Assembly (NCBI RefSeq): GCF_900187385.1 | Contig: NZ_FYEY01000001.1 | Span: 6,882,001-6,946,000 of the forward strand | Length of the DNA stretch: 64,000 bases | Direction of reading: 5' to 3' | From: Streptomyces sp. 2114.4 | GTDB taxonomy: Bacteria > Actinomycetota > Actinomycetes > Streptomycetales > Streptomycetaceae | Shown here: positions 52,466 through 61,240 of the stretch, in pieces | Layout: the number at the start of each line of letters is the position of its first letter | Numbering within the stretch: the stretch's first letter is position 1 | The notes under the pieces: generated by a model | What the model was told of the DNA's origin: nothing | The model's database searches: none | The model's input: only the letters and a program-made list of their open reading frames with translations | Position numbers and translations under genes: made by a program

Positions 52466-53040
52466 CGGCGCTCCACCGGGCGCGGGGCCCCTGCCGGCTC
52501 GGACAGGGTCTCGACCAGGGGGCCCGCGGAAGCGTCTTGCTCCAGACGGAGCAGTACCGCGGCCGGGGGGTCTGCCTCGTCCGTGTGGGTTTCCACCTGG
52601 ACCTCGGTCGCCCGGAAGCCGCTGCCGGTGCATATCTCCCCTATGTTGCCCAGCAGCCGGTGCTCCGACCGGTAATTGATGCGCGGTTCGATACGGGCGT
52701 AGGACGGCCGCGAGGGGATCCGGTCGGACAGCTTCGAGAAGCCGCGGACGACGAGGAAGTGCACCGCCGTCACGCCGGTGGCCGACAGCGGCAGGCCGCC
52801 ACCGCAGGCCATGCCGATGGCGCGGGTCAGCCAGATGGTGGCGGCTGTCGTCAGGCCCCGGCCGGCGTCCTTCCTGACGAAGATCAGTCCGCCGCCGATG
52901 AAGCCGCTCAGCGAGGACAGCAGCAGCGCTATCGCCGGCTCGGTGAACTGGCGCAGCCCCTGACCACTGTGGAAGTCGAACAGCGCGGCGGTGAGTTGCG
53001 GGGCGGACAGGACGCGACTGTCCCTCGGTCGGCCCGGTGT
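52466..53040 (-). pseudogene. Decayed MgtC/SapB-family gene with internal deletion
   Basis: A minus-strand reading frame runs from 53040 down past 52466 and encodes recognisable MgtC sequence: EPAIALLLSSLSG joined directly to FIGGGLIFVRKDAGRGLTTA and ATIWLTRAIGMACGGGLPLS, then HFLVVRGFSKLSDR and a C-terminal domain. In intact MgtC proteins about 60 residues (two membrane helices, including the LERE and RVAAQIVSGIG segments) separate the first two pieces. There is no ATG, GTG or TTG in frame between the upstream TGA near 53050 and the MgtC similarity. The frame continues antisense into nanT. MgtC proteins protect cells in low magnesium and acid; this copy should be inactive. Confidence 0.75.
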
Positions 53041-53169
53041 CCGGCGCTCCGCGGGCCGTTGTCAGTGGTCGCCGTTAGCGTGGAAGGCGTTGGGCGGCCC
53101 GCGCGTGACGAGCGTGGGGCGGGCGGCGCCGCGGGCGGTGCCGTACGGGGGACGGACGTGGAGGAGCGC

Positions 53170-53538
53170 ATGGCGAAGGCGGCGGGTCCGGCGGCGGTGC
53201 GGGAGCGGGTGCGCGCGTTCGCGCTCGGGCTTCCCGGGACCGTGGAGGAGTTCCCCTGGGGCGAGAGCGTCATCAAGGTCAACAAGAAGGTCTTCGTCTT
53301 CCTCGGCATCGATGACGGCGACCGCCCGCGCGGGGTCACGCTGAAGCTGAAGGATCCCGCAGCGCATGCCCATGCCCTGACCTTGCCCGGTGCCAAGCCC
53401 GCGGGCTACGGCCTGGGCAGGTCCGGATGGGTGCAGGTCCCGCTGGCGGAGCCGGCCGATCTGCTCTGCGACTGGGCCGAAGAGTCGTATCGCCTCATAG
53501 CCCCTAAGAAGCTCATCGCCGAGCTCGACGGGGGATAG
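53170..53538 (+). CDS. YjbR/MmcQ-family (DUF419) protein
   Basis: A 122-residue protein starting at ATG 53170 (GTG 53158 is an alternative): VRERVRAFALGLPGTVEEFP, WGESVIKVNKKVFVFLG near 33-49, then YGLGRSGWVQVPL near 84 and YRLIAPKKLIAELDGG at the end. The family has a double-wing DNA-binding-like fold; biochemical role is not established. It is isolated between the mgtC remnant and the beta-oxidation operon. Confidence 0.87.
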   Translation: MAKAAGPAAVRERVRAFALGLPGTVEEFPWGESVIKVNKKVFVFLGIDDGDRPRGVTLKLKDPAAHAHALTLPGAKPAGYGLGRSGWVQVPLAEPADLLCDWAEESYRLIAPKKLIAELDGG

Positions 53539-53660
53539 CGACGCAGCGGCAGCAGGCGCGCGAAGGCCCGCGACGGTGATGGCAGTTGAGCATCGCCGGT
53601 GCGGGCCTTTTGGCTGGTGTCACCTGGCACGGGGGTCTTGTGGAAAGTGGAACACGTTCT

Positions 53661-53677
53661 TAACATCGCGAGTGTTA
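53661..53677. promoter_or_regulatory. Inverted repeat upstream of the beta-oxidation operon
   Basis: TAACA-N7-TGTTA, set in an AT-rich patch (about 53650-53690) rare in this DNA, lies 39 bases before the first gene of the operon. It is a candidate binding site for a regulator of fatty-acid use, possibly the MerR protein at the end of the cluster. Confidence 0.4.
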
Positions 53678-53715
53678 CATCAGAAGTGTCACAGTGCGGA
53701 AAGGCATGGGGCGCG

Positions 53716-54900
53716 ATGACGGAGTCAGGGAACGGCCCGCTGAGCGGGGTGCGGGTGGTCGAACTCGCGGGCATCGGCCCCGGTCCGTTCGCCGCCATGC
53801 TCCTGGCCGACCTCGGCGCGGATGTCGTCCGCGTCGACCGGCCCGGAGGCCCGGGGCTGGGCGTCGATCCGGCCTACGACGTCACCAACCGCAACAAACG
53901 CTCCGTGCTGGTGGACCTGAAGAGCCCCGAAGGGGTGGCGCACGTCCTCGAACTGGCCGAACGTGCCGATGTGCTGATCGAGGGGTACCGCCCGGGCGTG
54001 GCCGAGCGGCTGGGAGTGGGCCCCGAGGAGTGCCTGGCGCGCAACCCCCGGCTGGTCTACGGCCGGATGACGGGCTGGGGACAGCAGGGCCCGCTCGCCG
54101 ACACCGCCGGACACGACATCGGCTATATCGCCATCACGGGCGCCCTGGGCATGATCGGCCCGTCCGACGGCCCGCCCGCGATCCCCGCCAACCTCCTCGG
54201 TGACTACGCCGGCGGCTCCCTCTACCTCGTCATCGGCGTCCTCGCCGCCCTCCAGCACGCCCGCACCGAGGGCGGAACGGGCCAGGTCGTCGACGCCGCC
54301 ATCGTCGACGGCACGGCCCACCTGACGGCGATGATCCACGGCATGCTGGCGGCCGGCGGCTGGCAGGACCGGCGCGGTGCGAATCTGCTCGACGGCGGGG
54401 CACCCTTCTACGGCACCTACGAGACCGCCGACGGCGGCCATATGGCGGTGGGTGCGCTGGAGACGCGGTTCTACGGCACCTTCATCCGACTGCTGGGCAT
54501 CGAACAGGAAGCACCCAGCCGCGACGACCTCACCGCCTGGGATGAGCTGCGCACCACCATCGCCGCCCGCTTCAAGACCCGTACCCGCGAGGAATGGACG
54601 GCGGTCTTCGCGGGCTCCGACGCCTGTGTGGCGCCGGTGCTCTCCCTGCGCGAGGCCCCGCGGCACCCGCATCTCGCCGCCCGCGGCACCTTCGTCGAAC
54701 ACGCTGGACTCACCCAGCCCGCGCCCGCGCCGCGCTTCTCGCGCACTCCGGGCGCGGTACGCAGCCCCCCCGCACGGCCCGGCGCCGACTTGGCGGAGAT
54801 CGCCCGTGACTGGCAGGTCCCCGGCCTCCTCGCCAAGCGTGTCGCCGACGACCCGCCCGCCGGCCCGGTCCGCGCCGGGCAGCAGGACACGGCCGGCTGA
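53716..54900 (+). CDS. CaiB/BaiF-family CoA-transferase (alpha-methylacyl-CoA racemase type)
   Basis: A 394-residue enzyme starting at MTESGNGPLSGVRVVELA; an in-frame ATG lies upstream at 53599 but crosses the promoter. Type III CoA-transferase/racemase features: GPGPFAAMLLADLGADVVRV near 20-39, TAGHDIGYIAITG near 129-141 (general-base histidine), LLGDYAGGSLYLVIGVLAA near 157-175 (aspartate) and FYGTYETADGGHMAVGALE near 232-250. It resembles alpha-methylacyl-CoA racemase, which prepares branched acyl-CoAs for beta-oxidation. It opens the operon with acyl-CoA dehydrogenase, thiolase and FadB. Confidence 0.88.
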   Translation: MTESGNGPLSGVRVVELAGIGPGPFAAMLLADLGADVVRVDRPGGPGLGVDPAYDVTNRNKRSVLVDLKSPEGVAHVLELAERADVLIEGYRPGVAERLGVGPEECLARNPRLVYGRMTGWGQQGPLADTAGHDIGYIAITGALGMIGPSDGPPAIPANLLGDYAGGSLYLVIGVLAALQHARTEGGTGQVVDAAIVDGTAHLTAMIHGMLAAGGWQDRRGANLLDGGAPFYGTYETADGGHMAVGALETRFYGTFIRLLGIEQEAPSRDDLTAWDELRTTIAARFKTRTREEWTAVFAGSDACVAPVLSLREAPRHPHLAARGTFVEHAGLTQPAPAPRFSRTPGAVRSPPARPGADLAEIARDWQVPGLLAKRVADDPPAGPVRAGQQDTAG

Positions 54901-55099
54901 TGGCACCCGCCACCACGCCCCCGTATGCGGCCGGCTCGCGTCCGGCTGCCGAAGAGGCCGCGGCCTTCCCCCTGGGGAGGGCCGGCGACGTGTGGAACGG
55001 GCGGCTCGCCATGGGCGCCGTCCGGCGCCATCCCGTGGGGCGGCCGGGCCCCACGCCGCCCGACACCGTCAGGAACCGGCTCCGAGGAGGGCCCGCAGC

Positions 55100-56254
55100 A
55101 TGACCGCGCAGATGAAGCGCCAGATTTTCACCGAGGACCACGAGGCCTTCCGCAAGGTCGTACGGACCTTTCTCACCAGGGAAGTGACGCCGTATTACGA
55201 GCAGTGGGAGAAGGCCGGCATCGTCAGCCGGGACGCCTGGCGGGCGGCCGGCAAGCAGGGGCTCCTGGGCCTGGCGGTCCCCGAGGAGTACGGCGGGGGC
55301 GGACAGCACGACTTCCGCTACAGCGCGGTGCTGGCCGAGGAATTCACCCGGGCGGGCGCAGCCGGGCTGGCCGTGGGCCTGCACAACGACATCATCGGCC
55401 CCTATCTGACGACGCTGGGCACCGAGGAGCAGAAACGCCGCTGGCTGCCCGGCTTCTGCAGCGGCGAGATCATCACCGCCATCGCGATGACCGAGCCCGG
55501 AGCGGGCTCCGACCTGCAGGGCATTCGCACCCACGCCGAGGATGCGGGCGACCACTTGATCCTCAACGGCTCCAAGACCTTCATCTCCAACGGCATCCTC
55601 GCCGACCTGGTCATCGTCGTGGCCAAAACGACACCGGAAGGCGGGGCGCACGGCCTGAGCCTGCTGGTCGTCGAGCGGGGCATGGCGGGCTTCGAGCGTG
55701 GCCGCAACCTCGACAAGATCGGGCAGAAGTCCCAGGACACCGCCGAGCTGTTCTTCCACGACGTCCGCGTCCCCAAGGGGAACCTGCTCGGCACGCTGAA
55801 CGGCGCCTTCGTCCATCTGATGACCCATCTCGCCCAGGAGCGGATGGGCATCGCCGTCGCCGCTGTCGCCGGTGCCGAACACCTGCTGGAGATCACCAGC
55901 GAGTACGTCAAGGAGCGCGAGGCCTTCGGACGGCCGCTGGCCAAGCTCCAGCACATCCGCTTCGAGATAGCCGAGATGGCCACCGAATGCGCCGTCACCC
56001 GTGCGTTCCTCGACCGCTGTATAGCCGACCACTCCGTCGGCGAACTGGATGCGGTGCACGCCTCGATGGCCAAGTGGTGGGCCACCGAACTGCAAAAGCG
56101 CGTCGCCGACCGCTGTCTGCAACTCCATGGCGGCTACGGCTATATGGCGGAATACCGCGTGGCCAAGGCCTTCACCGACGGCCGTATCCAGACGATCTAC
56201 GGAGGGACCACCGAGATCATGAAGGAGATCATCGGACGCTCCCTGCTCGGCTGA
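55100..56254 (+). CDS. Acyl-CoA dehydrogenase
   Basis: A 384-residue flavoenzyme starting at MTAQMKRQIFTEDH with GAGGAGGG upstream. Family signatures are present: AIAMTEPGAGSDLQGIR near 133-149, ERMGIAVAAVAGAEHLL near 247, QLHGGYGYMAEYRVAKAF near 342-359, and the catalytic glutamate in YGGTTEIMKEIIGRSLLG at the end. It makes the first double bond in beta-oxidation. A 199-base gap separates it from the CoA-transferase gene; a small frame begins there (54900) but is unlikely to be a gene. Confidence 0.92.
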   Translation: MTAQMKRQIFTEDHEAFRKVVRTFLTREVTPYYEQWEKAGIVSRDAWRAAGKQGLLGLAVPEEYGGGGQHDFRYSAVLAEEFTRAGAAGLAVGLHNDIIGPYLTTLGTEEQKRRWLPGFCSGEIITAIAMTEPGAGSDLQGIRTHAEDAGDHLILNGSKTFISNGILADLVIVVAKTTPEGGAHGLSLLVVERGMAGFERGRNLDKIGQKSQDTAELFFHDVRVPKGNLLGTLNGAFVHLMTHLAQERMGIAVAAVAGAEHLLEITSEYVKEREAFGRPLAKLQHIRFEIAEMATECAVTRAFLDRCIADHSVGELDAVHASMAKWWATELQKRVADRCLQLHGGYGYMAEYRVAKAFTDGRIQTIYGGTTEIMKEIIGRSLLG

Positions 56255-56320
56255 CCGCGGAACGGCCCCGGTCCCCACCCGCTCCCCCTGCCTCCACCCT
56301 CATGCGAAAGGCTTGTTGAC

Positions 56321-57535
56321 TTGAGTACCGAAGCGTACGTATACGACGCGATCCGCACCCCGCGCGGCCGCGGCAAGGCCAATGGCGCACTGCACGGCAC
56401 CAAGCCGATCGACCTGGTCGTCGGTCTGATCCATGAAGTGCGCCGGCGCTTCCCCGGGCTGGACCCGGCCGCCGTCGACGACATCGTGCTCGGCGTCGTC
56501 GGACCGGTCGGTGACCAGGGCTCCGACATCGCCCGAATCGCGGCGATCGCCGCCGGGCTGCCCGACACCGTGGCCGGCGTCCAGGAGAACCGCTTTTGTG
56601 CCTCGGGTCTGGAGGCCGTCAACATGGCCGCCGCCAAGGTGCGTTCCGGCTGGGAGGACCTGGTCCTGGCGGGCGGCGTCGAATCCATGTCCCGGGTTCC
56701 GATGGCCTCCGACGGCGGCGCCTGGTTCGCCGACCCGATGACCAACTTCGACACCGGCTTCGTCCCACAGGGCATCGGCGCCGACCTGATCGCCACCATC
56801 GAGGGCTACACCCGCCGGGATGTCGACGAGTTCGCCGCGCTCTCCCAGGAGCGCGCCGCCGAGGCCTGGAAGGACGGCCGCTTCGACCGCTCCGTCGTCC
56901 CGGTACGCGACCGCAACGGCCTGGTCGTCCTCGACCACGACGAGCACATGCGCCCCGGCACCACCGCCGACTCCCTGGGCGGCCTCAAGCCGTCCTTCGC
57001 CACCATCGGTGACGCCGGCGGCTTCGACGCGGTCGCCCTGCAGAAGTACCACTGGGTCGAGAAGATCGACCACGTCCACCACGCCGGTAACTCCTCCGGC
57101 ATCGTGGACGGCGCGGCGCTCGTCGCCATCGGTTCCAAGGAGGTCGGCGAGCGCTACGGCCTGACCCCCCGGGCCCGTATCCTCTCCGCCGCGGTCTCCG
57201 GCTCCGAGCCGACGATCATGCTCACCGGCCCCGCGCCCGCCAGCCGCAAGGCCCTCGCCAAGGCCGGGCTGACCATCGACGACATCGACCTGGTCGAGAT
57301 CAACGAGGCCTTCGCCGCCGTCGTGCTGCGCTTCGTCAAGGACATGGGCCTGAGCCTGGACAAGGTCAACGTCAACGGCGGCGCCATCGCCCTGGGGCAC
57401 CCCCTCGGCGCCACCGGCGCGATGATCCTCGGCACCCTGATCGACGAGCTGGAGCGGCAGGACAAGCGCTACGGCCTGGCCACCCTCTGCGTCGGCGGCG
57501 GTATGGGCATCGCCACCGTCATCGAGCGCCTCTGA
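56321..57535 (+). CDS. fadA: Acetyl-CoA C-acyltransferase (thiolase)
   Basis: A 404-residue thiolase with a TTG start (STEAYVYDAIRTPRGRGKAN) and GAAAGG upstream. Catalytic residues: cysteine in ENRFCASGLEAVN near 90, GVESMSRVPMASDGG near 123, the histidine region NGGAIALGHPLGATGAMILG near 350-369, and the second cysteine in TLCVGGGMGIA near 391. It cleaves the 3-ketoacyl-CoA in the last step of beta-oxidation. FadB follows after 31 bases, giving a fadA-fadB order. Confidence 0.94.
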   Translation: MSTEAYVYDAIRTPRGRGKANGALHGTKPIDLVVGLIHEVRRRFPGLDPAAVDDIVLGVVGPVGDQGSDIARIAAIAAGLPDTVAGVQENRFCASGLEAVNMAAAKVRSGWEDLVLAGGVESMSRVPMASDGGAWFADPMTNFDTGFVPQGIGADLIATIEGYTRRDVDEFAALSQERAAEAWKDGRFDRSVVPVRDRNGLVVLDHDEHMRPGTTADSLGGLKPSFATIGDAGGFDAVALQKYHWVEKIDHVHHAGNSSGIVDGAALVAIGSKEVGERYGLTPRARILSAAVSGSEPTIMLTGPAPASRKALAKAGLTIDDIDLVEINEAFAAVVLRFVKDMGLSLDKVNVNGGAIALGHPLGATGAMILGTLIDELERQDKRYGLATLCVGGGMGIATVIERL

Positions 57536-57566
57536 CCCTCGTCCCACCCACTACGGAGTACGCACC

Positions 57567-59771
57567 ATGAGTGAATCCGCTGCTGTGTCGACCATTCGCT
57601 GGGAACAGGACGAGACCGGCATCGTCACCCTGGTCCTGGACGACCCGGACCAGTCCGCCAACACCATGAACAACGCCTTCAAAACCTCCCTCACCGCGGT
57701 CGCCGACCGCCTGGAGGCCGAGAAGGACACCATCCGCGGCATCATCTTCACCTCCGCCAAGAAGACCTTCTTCGCCGGCGGCGACCTGCGCGACCTGATC
57801 GCCGTCACCCCCGACAAGGCCGAGCAGGCCTTCGAGTCGGGCAACGGCATCAAGCGCGACCTGCGCCGCATCGAGACCCTGGGCAAGCCCGTCGTCGCCG
57901 CGGTCAACGGCGCGGCGCTGGGCGGCGGTTACGAGATCGCGCTCGCCTGCCACCACCGCATCGCCCTCGACACCCCCGGCACCAAGATCGGCCTGCCCGA
58001 GGTCACCCTCGGCCTGCTGCCCGCCGCCGGCGGCGTCACCCGTACGGTCCGGCTGCTCGGCATCGCCGACGCGCTGCTGAAGGTGCTGCTCCAGGGCACC
58101 CAGTACAACGCCACCCGCGCCAAGGACGCCGGGCTGATCCACGAGGTCGCGGCCACGCCCGAGGAGCTGCTGGCCAAGGCCCGCACCTTCATCGACGAGC
58201 ACCCGGAGTCCCAGCAGCCCTGGGACGTCAAGGGCTACCGCATCCCGGGCGGCACCCCCGCCCAGCCGAAGTTCGCGGCCAACCTCCCGGCGTTCCCCGC
58301 CAACCTCAAGAAGCAGCTGAACGGCGCGCCCTACCCGGCCCCGCGCAACATCCTCGCCGCAGCGGTGGAGGGCTCCCAGGTCGACTTCGAGACCGCGCAG
58401 ACCATCGAGGCGCGCTACTTCGTCGAGCTGGTGACCGGCCAGATCTCCAAGAACATGATCCAGGCGTTCTTCTTCGACCTGCAGGCCGTCAATTCCGGCG
58501 CCAACCGGCCCCAGGACATCGCGCCCCGCAAGGTCGAGAAGGTCGCGGTCCTCGGCGCCGGCATGATGGGCGCGGGCATCGCCTACTCCTGTGCCAGGGC
58601 CGGGATGCAGGTCGTCCTCAAGGACATCACCCCGGAAGCGGCGCAGAAGGGCAAGGCGTACGCCGAGGGGTTGCTCGCCAAGGCGCTTTCCCGGGGCCGG
58701 ACGACCGAGCAGAAGCGCGATGAGCTGCTGGCGCGCATCACGCCCACCGCCGAGCCGGCGGACCTCGCGGGCTGTGACGCCGTCATCGAGGCGGTCTTCG
58801 AGGACGTCGCGCTCAAGCACAAGGTGTTCAAGGAGATCCAGCACATCGTCGCCCCCGACGCGCTGCTGTGCTCCAACACCTCCACCCTGCCCATCACCTT
58901 GCTGGCCGAAGGCGTCGAGCGGGACCAGGACTTCATCGGACTGCACTTCTTCTCGCCGGTCGACAAGATGCCACTGGTGGAGATCATCAAGGGGGAGCGG
59001 ACCGGCGACGAGGCGCTGGCCCGTGCCTTCGACCTGGTCCGCCAGATCAAGAAGCCCCCGATCGTCGTCAACGACTCGCGCGGCTTCTTCACCTCCCGTG
59101 TCATCGGCCACTTCATCAACGAAGGCGTGGCGATGATCGGCGAAGGCGTCGACCCGGTCTCCGTCGAGCAGGCCGCGGCCCAGGCCGGCTACCCGGCCAA
59201 GGTGCTGTCCCTGATGGACGAGCTGACCCTCACCCTGCCGCGCAAGATCCGTGAGGAGACCAAGCGGGCCGTCGAGGAGTCCGGTGGCACCTGGCAGCCG
59301 CACCCGGCCGACGCGGTGATCGACCGAATGGTCGACGAGTTCGGCCGCCCCGGACGCAGCGGCGGCGCCGGCTTCTACGAGTACGGGGACGACGGCAAGC
59401 GCGCCGGCCTGTGGCCCGGCCTGCGCGAGCACTTCACCAAGAAGGACACCGCGGTCCCGTTCCTCGACATGCAGGAGCGGATGCTCTTCTCCGAGGCCCT
59501 GGACACCGTCCGCTGCTTCGAGGAGGGCGTGCTCACCTCCGTCGCCGACGCCAACATCGGCTCCATCTTCGGCATCGGCTTCCCGGGCTGGACCGGCGGC
59601 GTGATCCAGTACATCAACGGCTACCAGGGTGGACCGGGGCGGGAAGAACTCGTCGGCCTGCCCGGTTTCGTGGCCCGCGCCCGCGAGCTGCAGGCGGCCT
59701 ACGGAGACCGGTTCGCGCCGTCCGCGCTGCTGGTCGAAAAGGCCGAGAAGGGCGAGAAGTTCAGCGACTGA
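57567..59771 (+). CDS. fadB: Multifunctional beta-oxidation enzyme FadB (enoyl-CoA hydratase/3-hydroxyacyl-CoA dehydrogenase)
   Basis: A 734-residue fusion. The N-terminal crotonase domain has SAKKTFFAGGDLRDLI near 66-81 and NGAALGGGYEIALACHHRIA near 113-132. The C-terminal dehydrogenase domain begins with VAVLGAGMMGAGIAYSCARA near 327-346, followed by SNTSTLPIT near 436, HFFSPVDKMPLVEIIKG near 461 and VNDSRGFFTSRVIGHFINEG near 501-520. It performs the hydration and second oxidation of beta-oxidation. With thiolase it forms the trifunctional complex. Confidence 0.95.
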   Translation: MSESAAVSTIRWEQDETGIVTLVLDDPDQSANTMNNAFKTSLTAVADRLEAEKDTIRGIIFTSAKKTFFAGGDLRDLIAVTPDKAEQAFESGNGIKRDLRRIETLGKPVVAAVNGAALGGGYEIALACHHRIALDTPGTKIGLPEVTLGLLPAAGGVTRTVRLLGIADALLKVLLQGTQYNATRAKDAGLIHEVAATPEELLAKARTFIDEHPESQQPWDVKGYRIPGGTPAQPKFAANLPAFPANLKKQLNGAPYPAPRNILAAAVEGSQVDFETAQTIEARYFVELVTGQISKNMIQAFFFDLQAVNSGANRPQDIAPRKVEKVAVLGAGMMGAGIAYSCARAGMQVVLKDITPEAAQKGKAYAEGLLAKALSRGRTTEQKRDELLARITPTAEPADLAGCDAVIEAVFEDVALKHKVFKEIQHIVAPDALLCSNTSTLPITLLAEGVERDQDFIGLHFFSPVDKMPLVEIIKGERTGDEALARAFDLVRQIKKPPIVVNDSRGFFTSRVIGHFINEGVAMIGEGVDPVSVEQAAAQAGYPAKVLSLMDELTLTLPRKIREETKRAVEESGGTWQPHPADAVIDRMVDEFGRPGRSGGAGFYEYGDDGKRAGLWPGLREHFTKKDTAVPFLDMQERMLFSEALDTVRCFEEGVLTSVADANIGSIFGIGFPGWTGGVIQYINGYQGGPGREELVGLPGFVARARELQAAYGDRFAPSALLVEKAEKGEKFSD

Positions 59772-59800
59772 ACAGTCCTGACCTGTCAGGCCACGGACCG

Positions 59801-59904
59801 ACCGGCCATGGTCTGACAGGTCAGGGACCGACCGGCATGGTCTGACAGGTCAGGGACCGACCGGCTACCGACCGACCGGCCACGGACCGACCGGTCAGAG
59901 GGGC
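59801..59904. repeat. Tandem and inverted repeats between fadB and the MerR gene
   Basis: A 29-base unit (ATGGTCTGACAGGTCAGGGA and nine further bases) starts at 59809 and again at 59838, and GGACCGACCGG or close variants recur four to five times. CCTGACCTGTCAGG near 59778 is an inverted repeat. It lies between convergent genes and may terminate both. Confidence 0.8.
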
Positions 59905-59924
59905 GGGCCCCGGCAGTCCGCTCC

Positions 59925-60692
59925 TCACTCCAGCGAGGTGCGGCCGCCTCCCGGGCCCTGGTCGCCCTCCTTGCCGAACGACTCCCGCAGCTCCTGCTTC
60001 ATCGACCGCTGGAATGCGGTGACCAGGGCCTGCACCACCATCGGCTGCATATGGGCCGAGAGCGACTTCATCCGGGCCAGCTCCTCCTCGTCCGCCCCGC
60101 CGTCCCGGTACGGCTCCCACACCTCGTCCTTGAAGAGCCTGCTGAGCTCCCGGGCCGCCGAGCGGGTGTGCTCGATGACGACGGTGCGCGCCGCGATGAT
60201 GGTCTCCAGCGCGATCGGGACGTCCAGCAGCCGGGCGCCCAGGTGCAGCAGCCCCGGATCGACCCGGAAGACCTGCGGGTCATCGGTCCGTACGAGCACA
60301 CTCATCGCCGCCAGCCGGTCCAGATCCTCCTCGGTCAGCGCCCGGCCGACCCGCCGCTCCAGCTGGGCCCGGGTGGCGTCCTCCGCCTTGTCCGGAATCC
60401 AACTCGCCACCAGCGCCCGGTGGATGGCCAGATCCTGGGCGCTCAGGTCCGGCGGCAGCTGCTCCAGATAGCGCTCGATGGCGGAGAGCGTCAGCCCCTG
60501 GTGCTGCAGTTCCTCGATGAGCGCGAGCCGGGAGAGGTGGTCGGGACCGTAACGGCCGACCCGGCGCGGGCCGATCTCCGGCGGCGGCAGCAGGCCGCGG
60601 GTGCTGTAGAAGCGGATCGTGCGGACGGTGACGCCGGCGCGGGCGGCCAGTTCGTCGACCGTCAGGCCGGTGGCTGACTCCATCATGTTCAT
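59925..60692 (-). CDS. MerR-family transcriptional regulator
   Basis: A 255-residue regulator from ATG 60692 (60686 and 60683 are close alternatives; ribosome site is weak). The winged HTH is LTVDELAARAGVTVRTIRFY, STRGLLPPPEIGPRRVGRYG at about 9-48 and HLSRLALIEELQHQGLTLSA near 51-70. The effector region has no cysteine cluster, so it is not a metal sensor; its length suggests an acyl-CoA or other small ligand. It is convergent with fadB, and related MerR genes accompany Streptomyces fadAB loci, so control of the operon is plausible. Confidence 0.87.
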   Translation of the reverse strand: MNMMESATGLTVDELAARAGVTVRTIRFYSTRGLLPPPEIGPRRVGRYGPDHLSRLALIEELQHQGLTLSAIERYLEQLPPDLSAQDLAIHRALVASWIPDKAEDATRAQLERRVGRALTEEDLDRLAAMSVLVRTDDPQVFRVDPGLLHLGARLLDVPIALETIIAARTVVIEHTRSAARELSRLFKDEVWEPYRDGGADEEELARMKSLSAHMQPMVVQALVTAFQRSMKQELRESFGKEGDQGPGGGRTSLE

Positions 60693-61240
60693 CAGTATTG
60701 CTGTCTCACCACTCCTGTAAAACCTTCTGAGCCCTTCTGCCCCTTGTTCTCCTCCCGCACCGCCCTCGCTCCATGCCGCGGTCGGGCCCGTACCGCCCGG
60801 CTTGACGCATCCCGCGGGCCGTTCCGGAGGGCAGGCGCGCCCGGGCCCGGGCGCCGTGAGAGTCGGCGCCATCGTTACGGAGTGTGTGCACGCGGTTCCC
60901 GGGAATCGGCGGCCGTATACCGGCGTCCCGCGGAGGTTTCGGCGCGGCAGAGACACTCACGTGCGGACAAACATCTGCTTCCACCGGACTGAACCGGTCA
61001 CGAACAACGGGTTCCCGGGCGGCGAGTGAGGCCGGAATGGGGGGGAACGGAAACCTCTCTGAAACTTAACCGCCAGATAATTCCCGACAAAAATGGACAA
61101 ATCTTGGATGGCTTATACACGCTGTGATCTTGCCCACAGACGGGGGAGCGGTCTTCAGGGAAGGTGTGCCGTCGGCCGTCCGCGTTATCCGCGGGATCGG
61201 CATCGCTCAAGCGCCTCCCCGAAAGCGAGATGCACCACCA
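60693..61240. other. Divergent gap of 548 bases between MerR and the permease
   Basis: No gene is supported. The half nearest the permease (about 61060-61140) is unusually AT-rich for this DNA and contains a TATACA at 61114-61119, suitable as a -10 region; the start of transcription would be about 115 bases before the GTG. Confidence 0.5.

Noticed and set aside
49343..52633. A single 1096-codon frame joining the reductase to an N-terminal extension
   Set aside because: Only the last 395 codons have family similarity; the first 700 are antisense to nanT and start without a ribosome site.
50929..53538. An 869-codon plus-strand frame over nanT and onward
   Set aside because: It is a shifted frame of nanT; only its last 122 codons (the YjbR-like protein) are real and have their own start.
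54900..55103. A 67-codon frame between the CoA-transferase and acyl-CoA dehydrogenase genes (TGATG overlap)
   Set aside because: No family features, it overlaps the dehydrogenase start, and the composition is that of random GC-rich sequence. It remains a remote possibility as a coupled leader.
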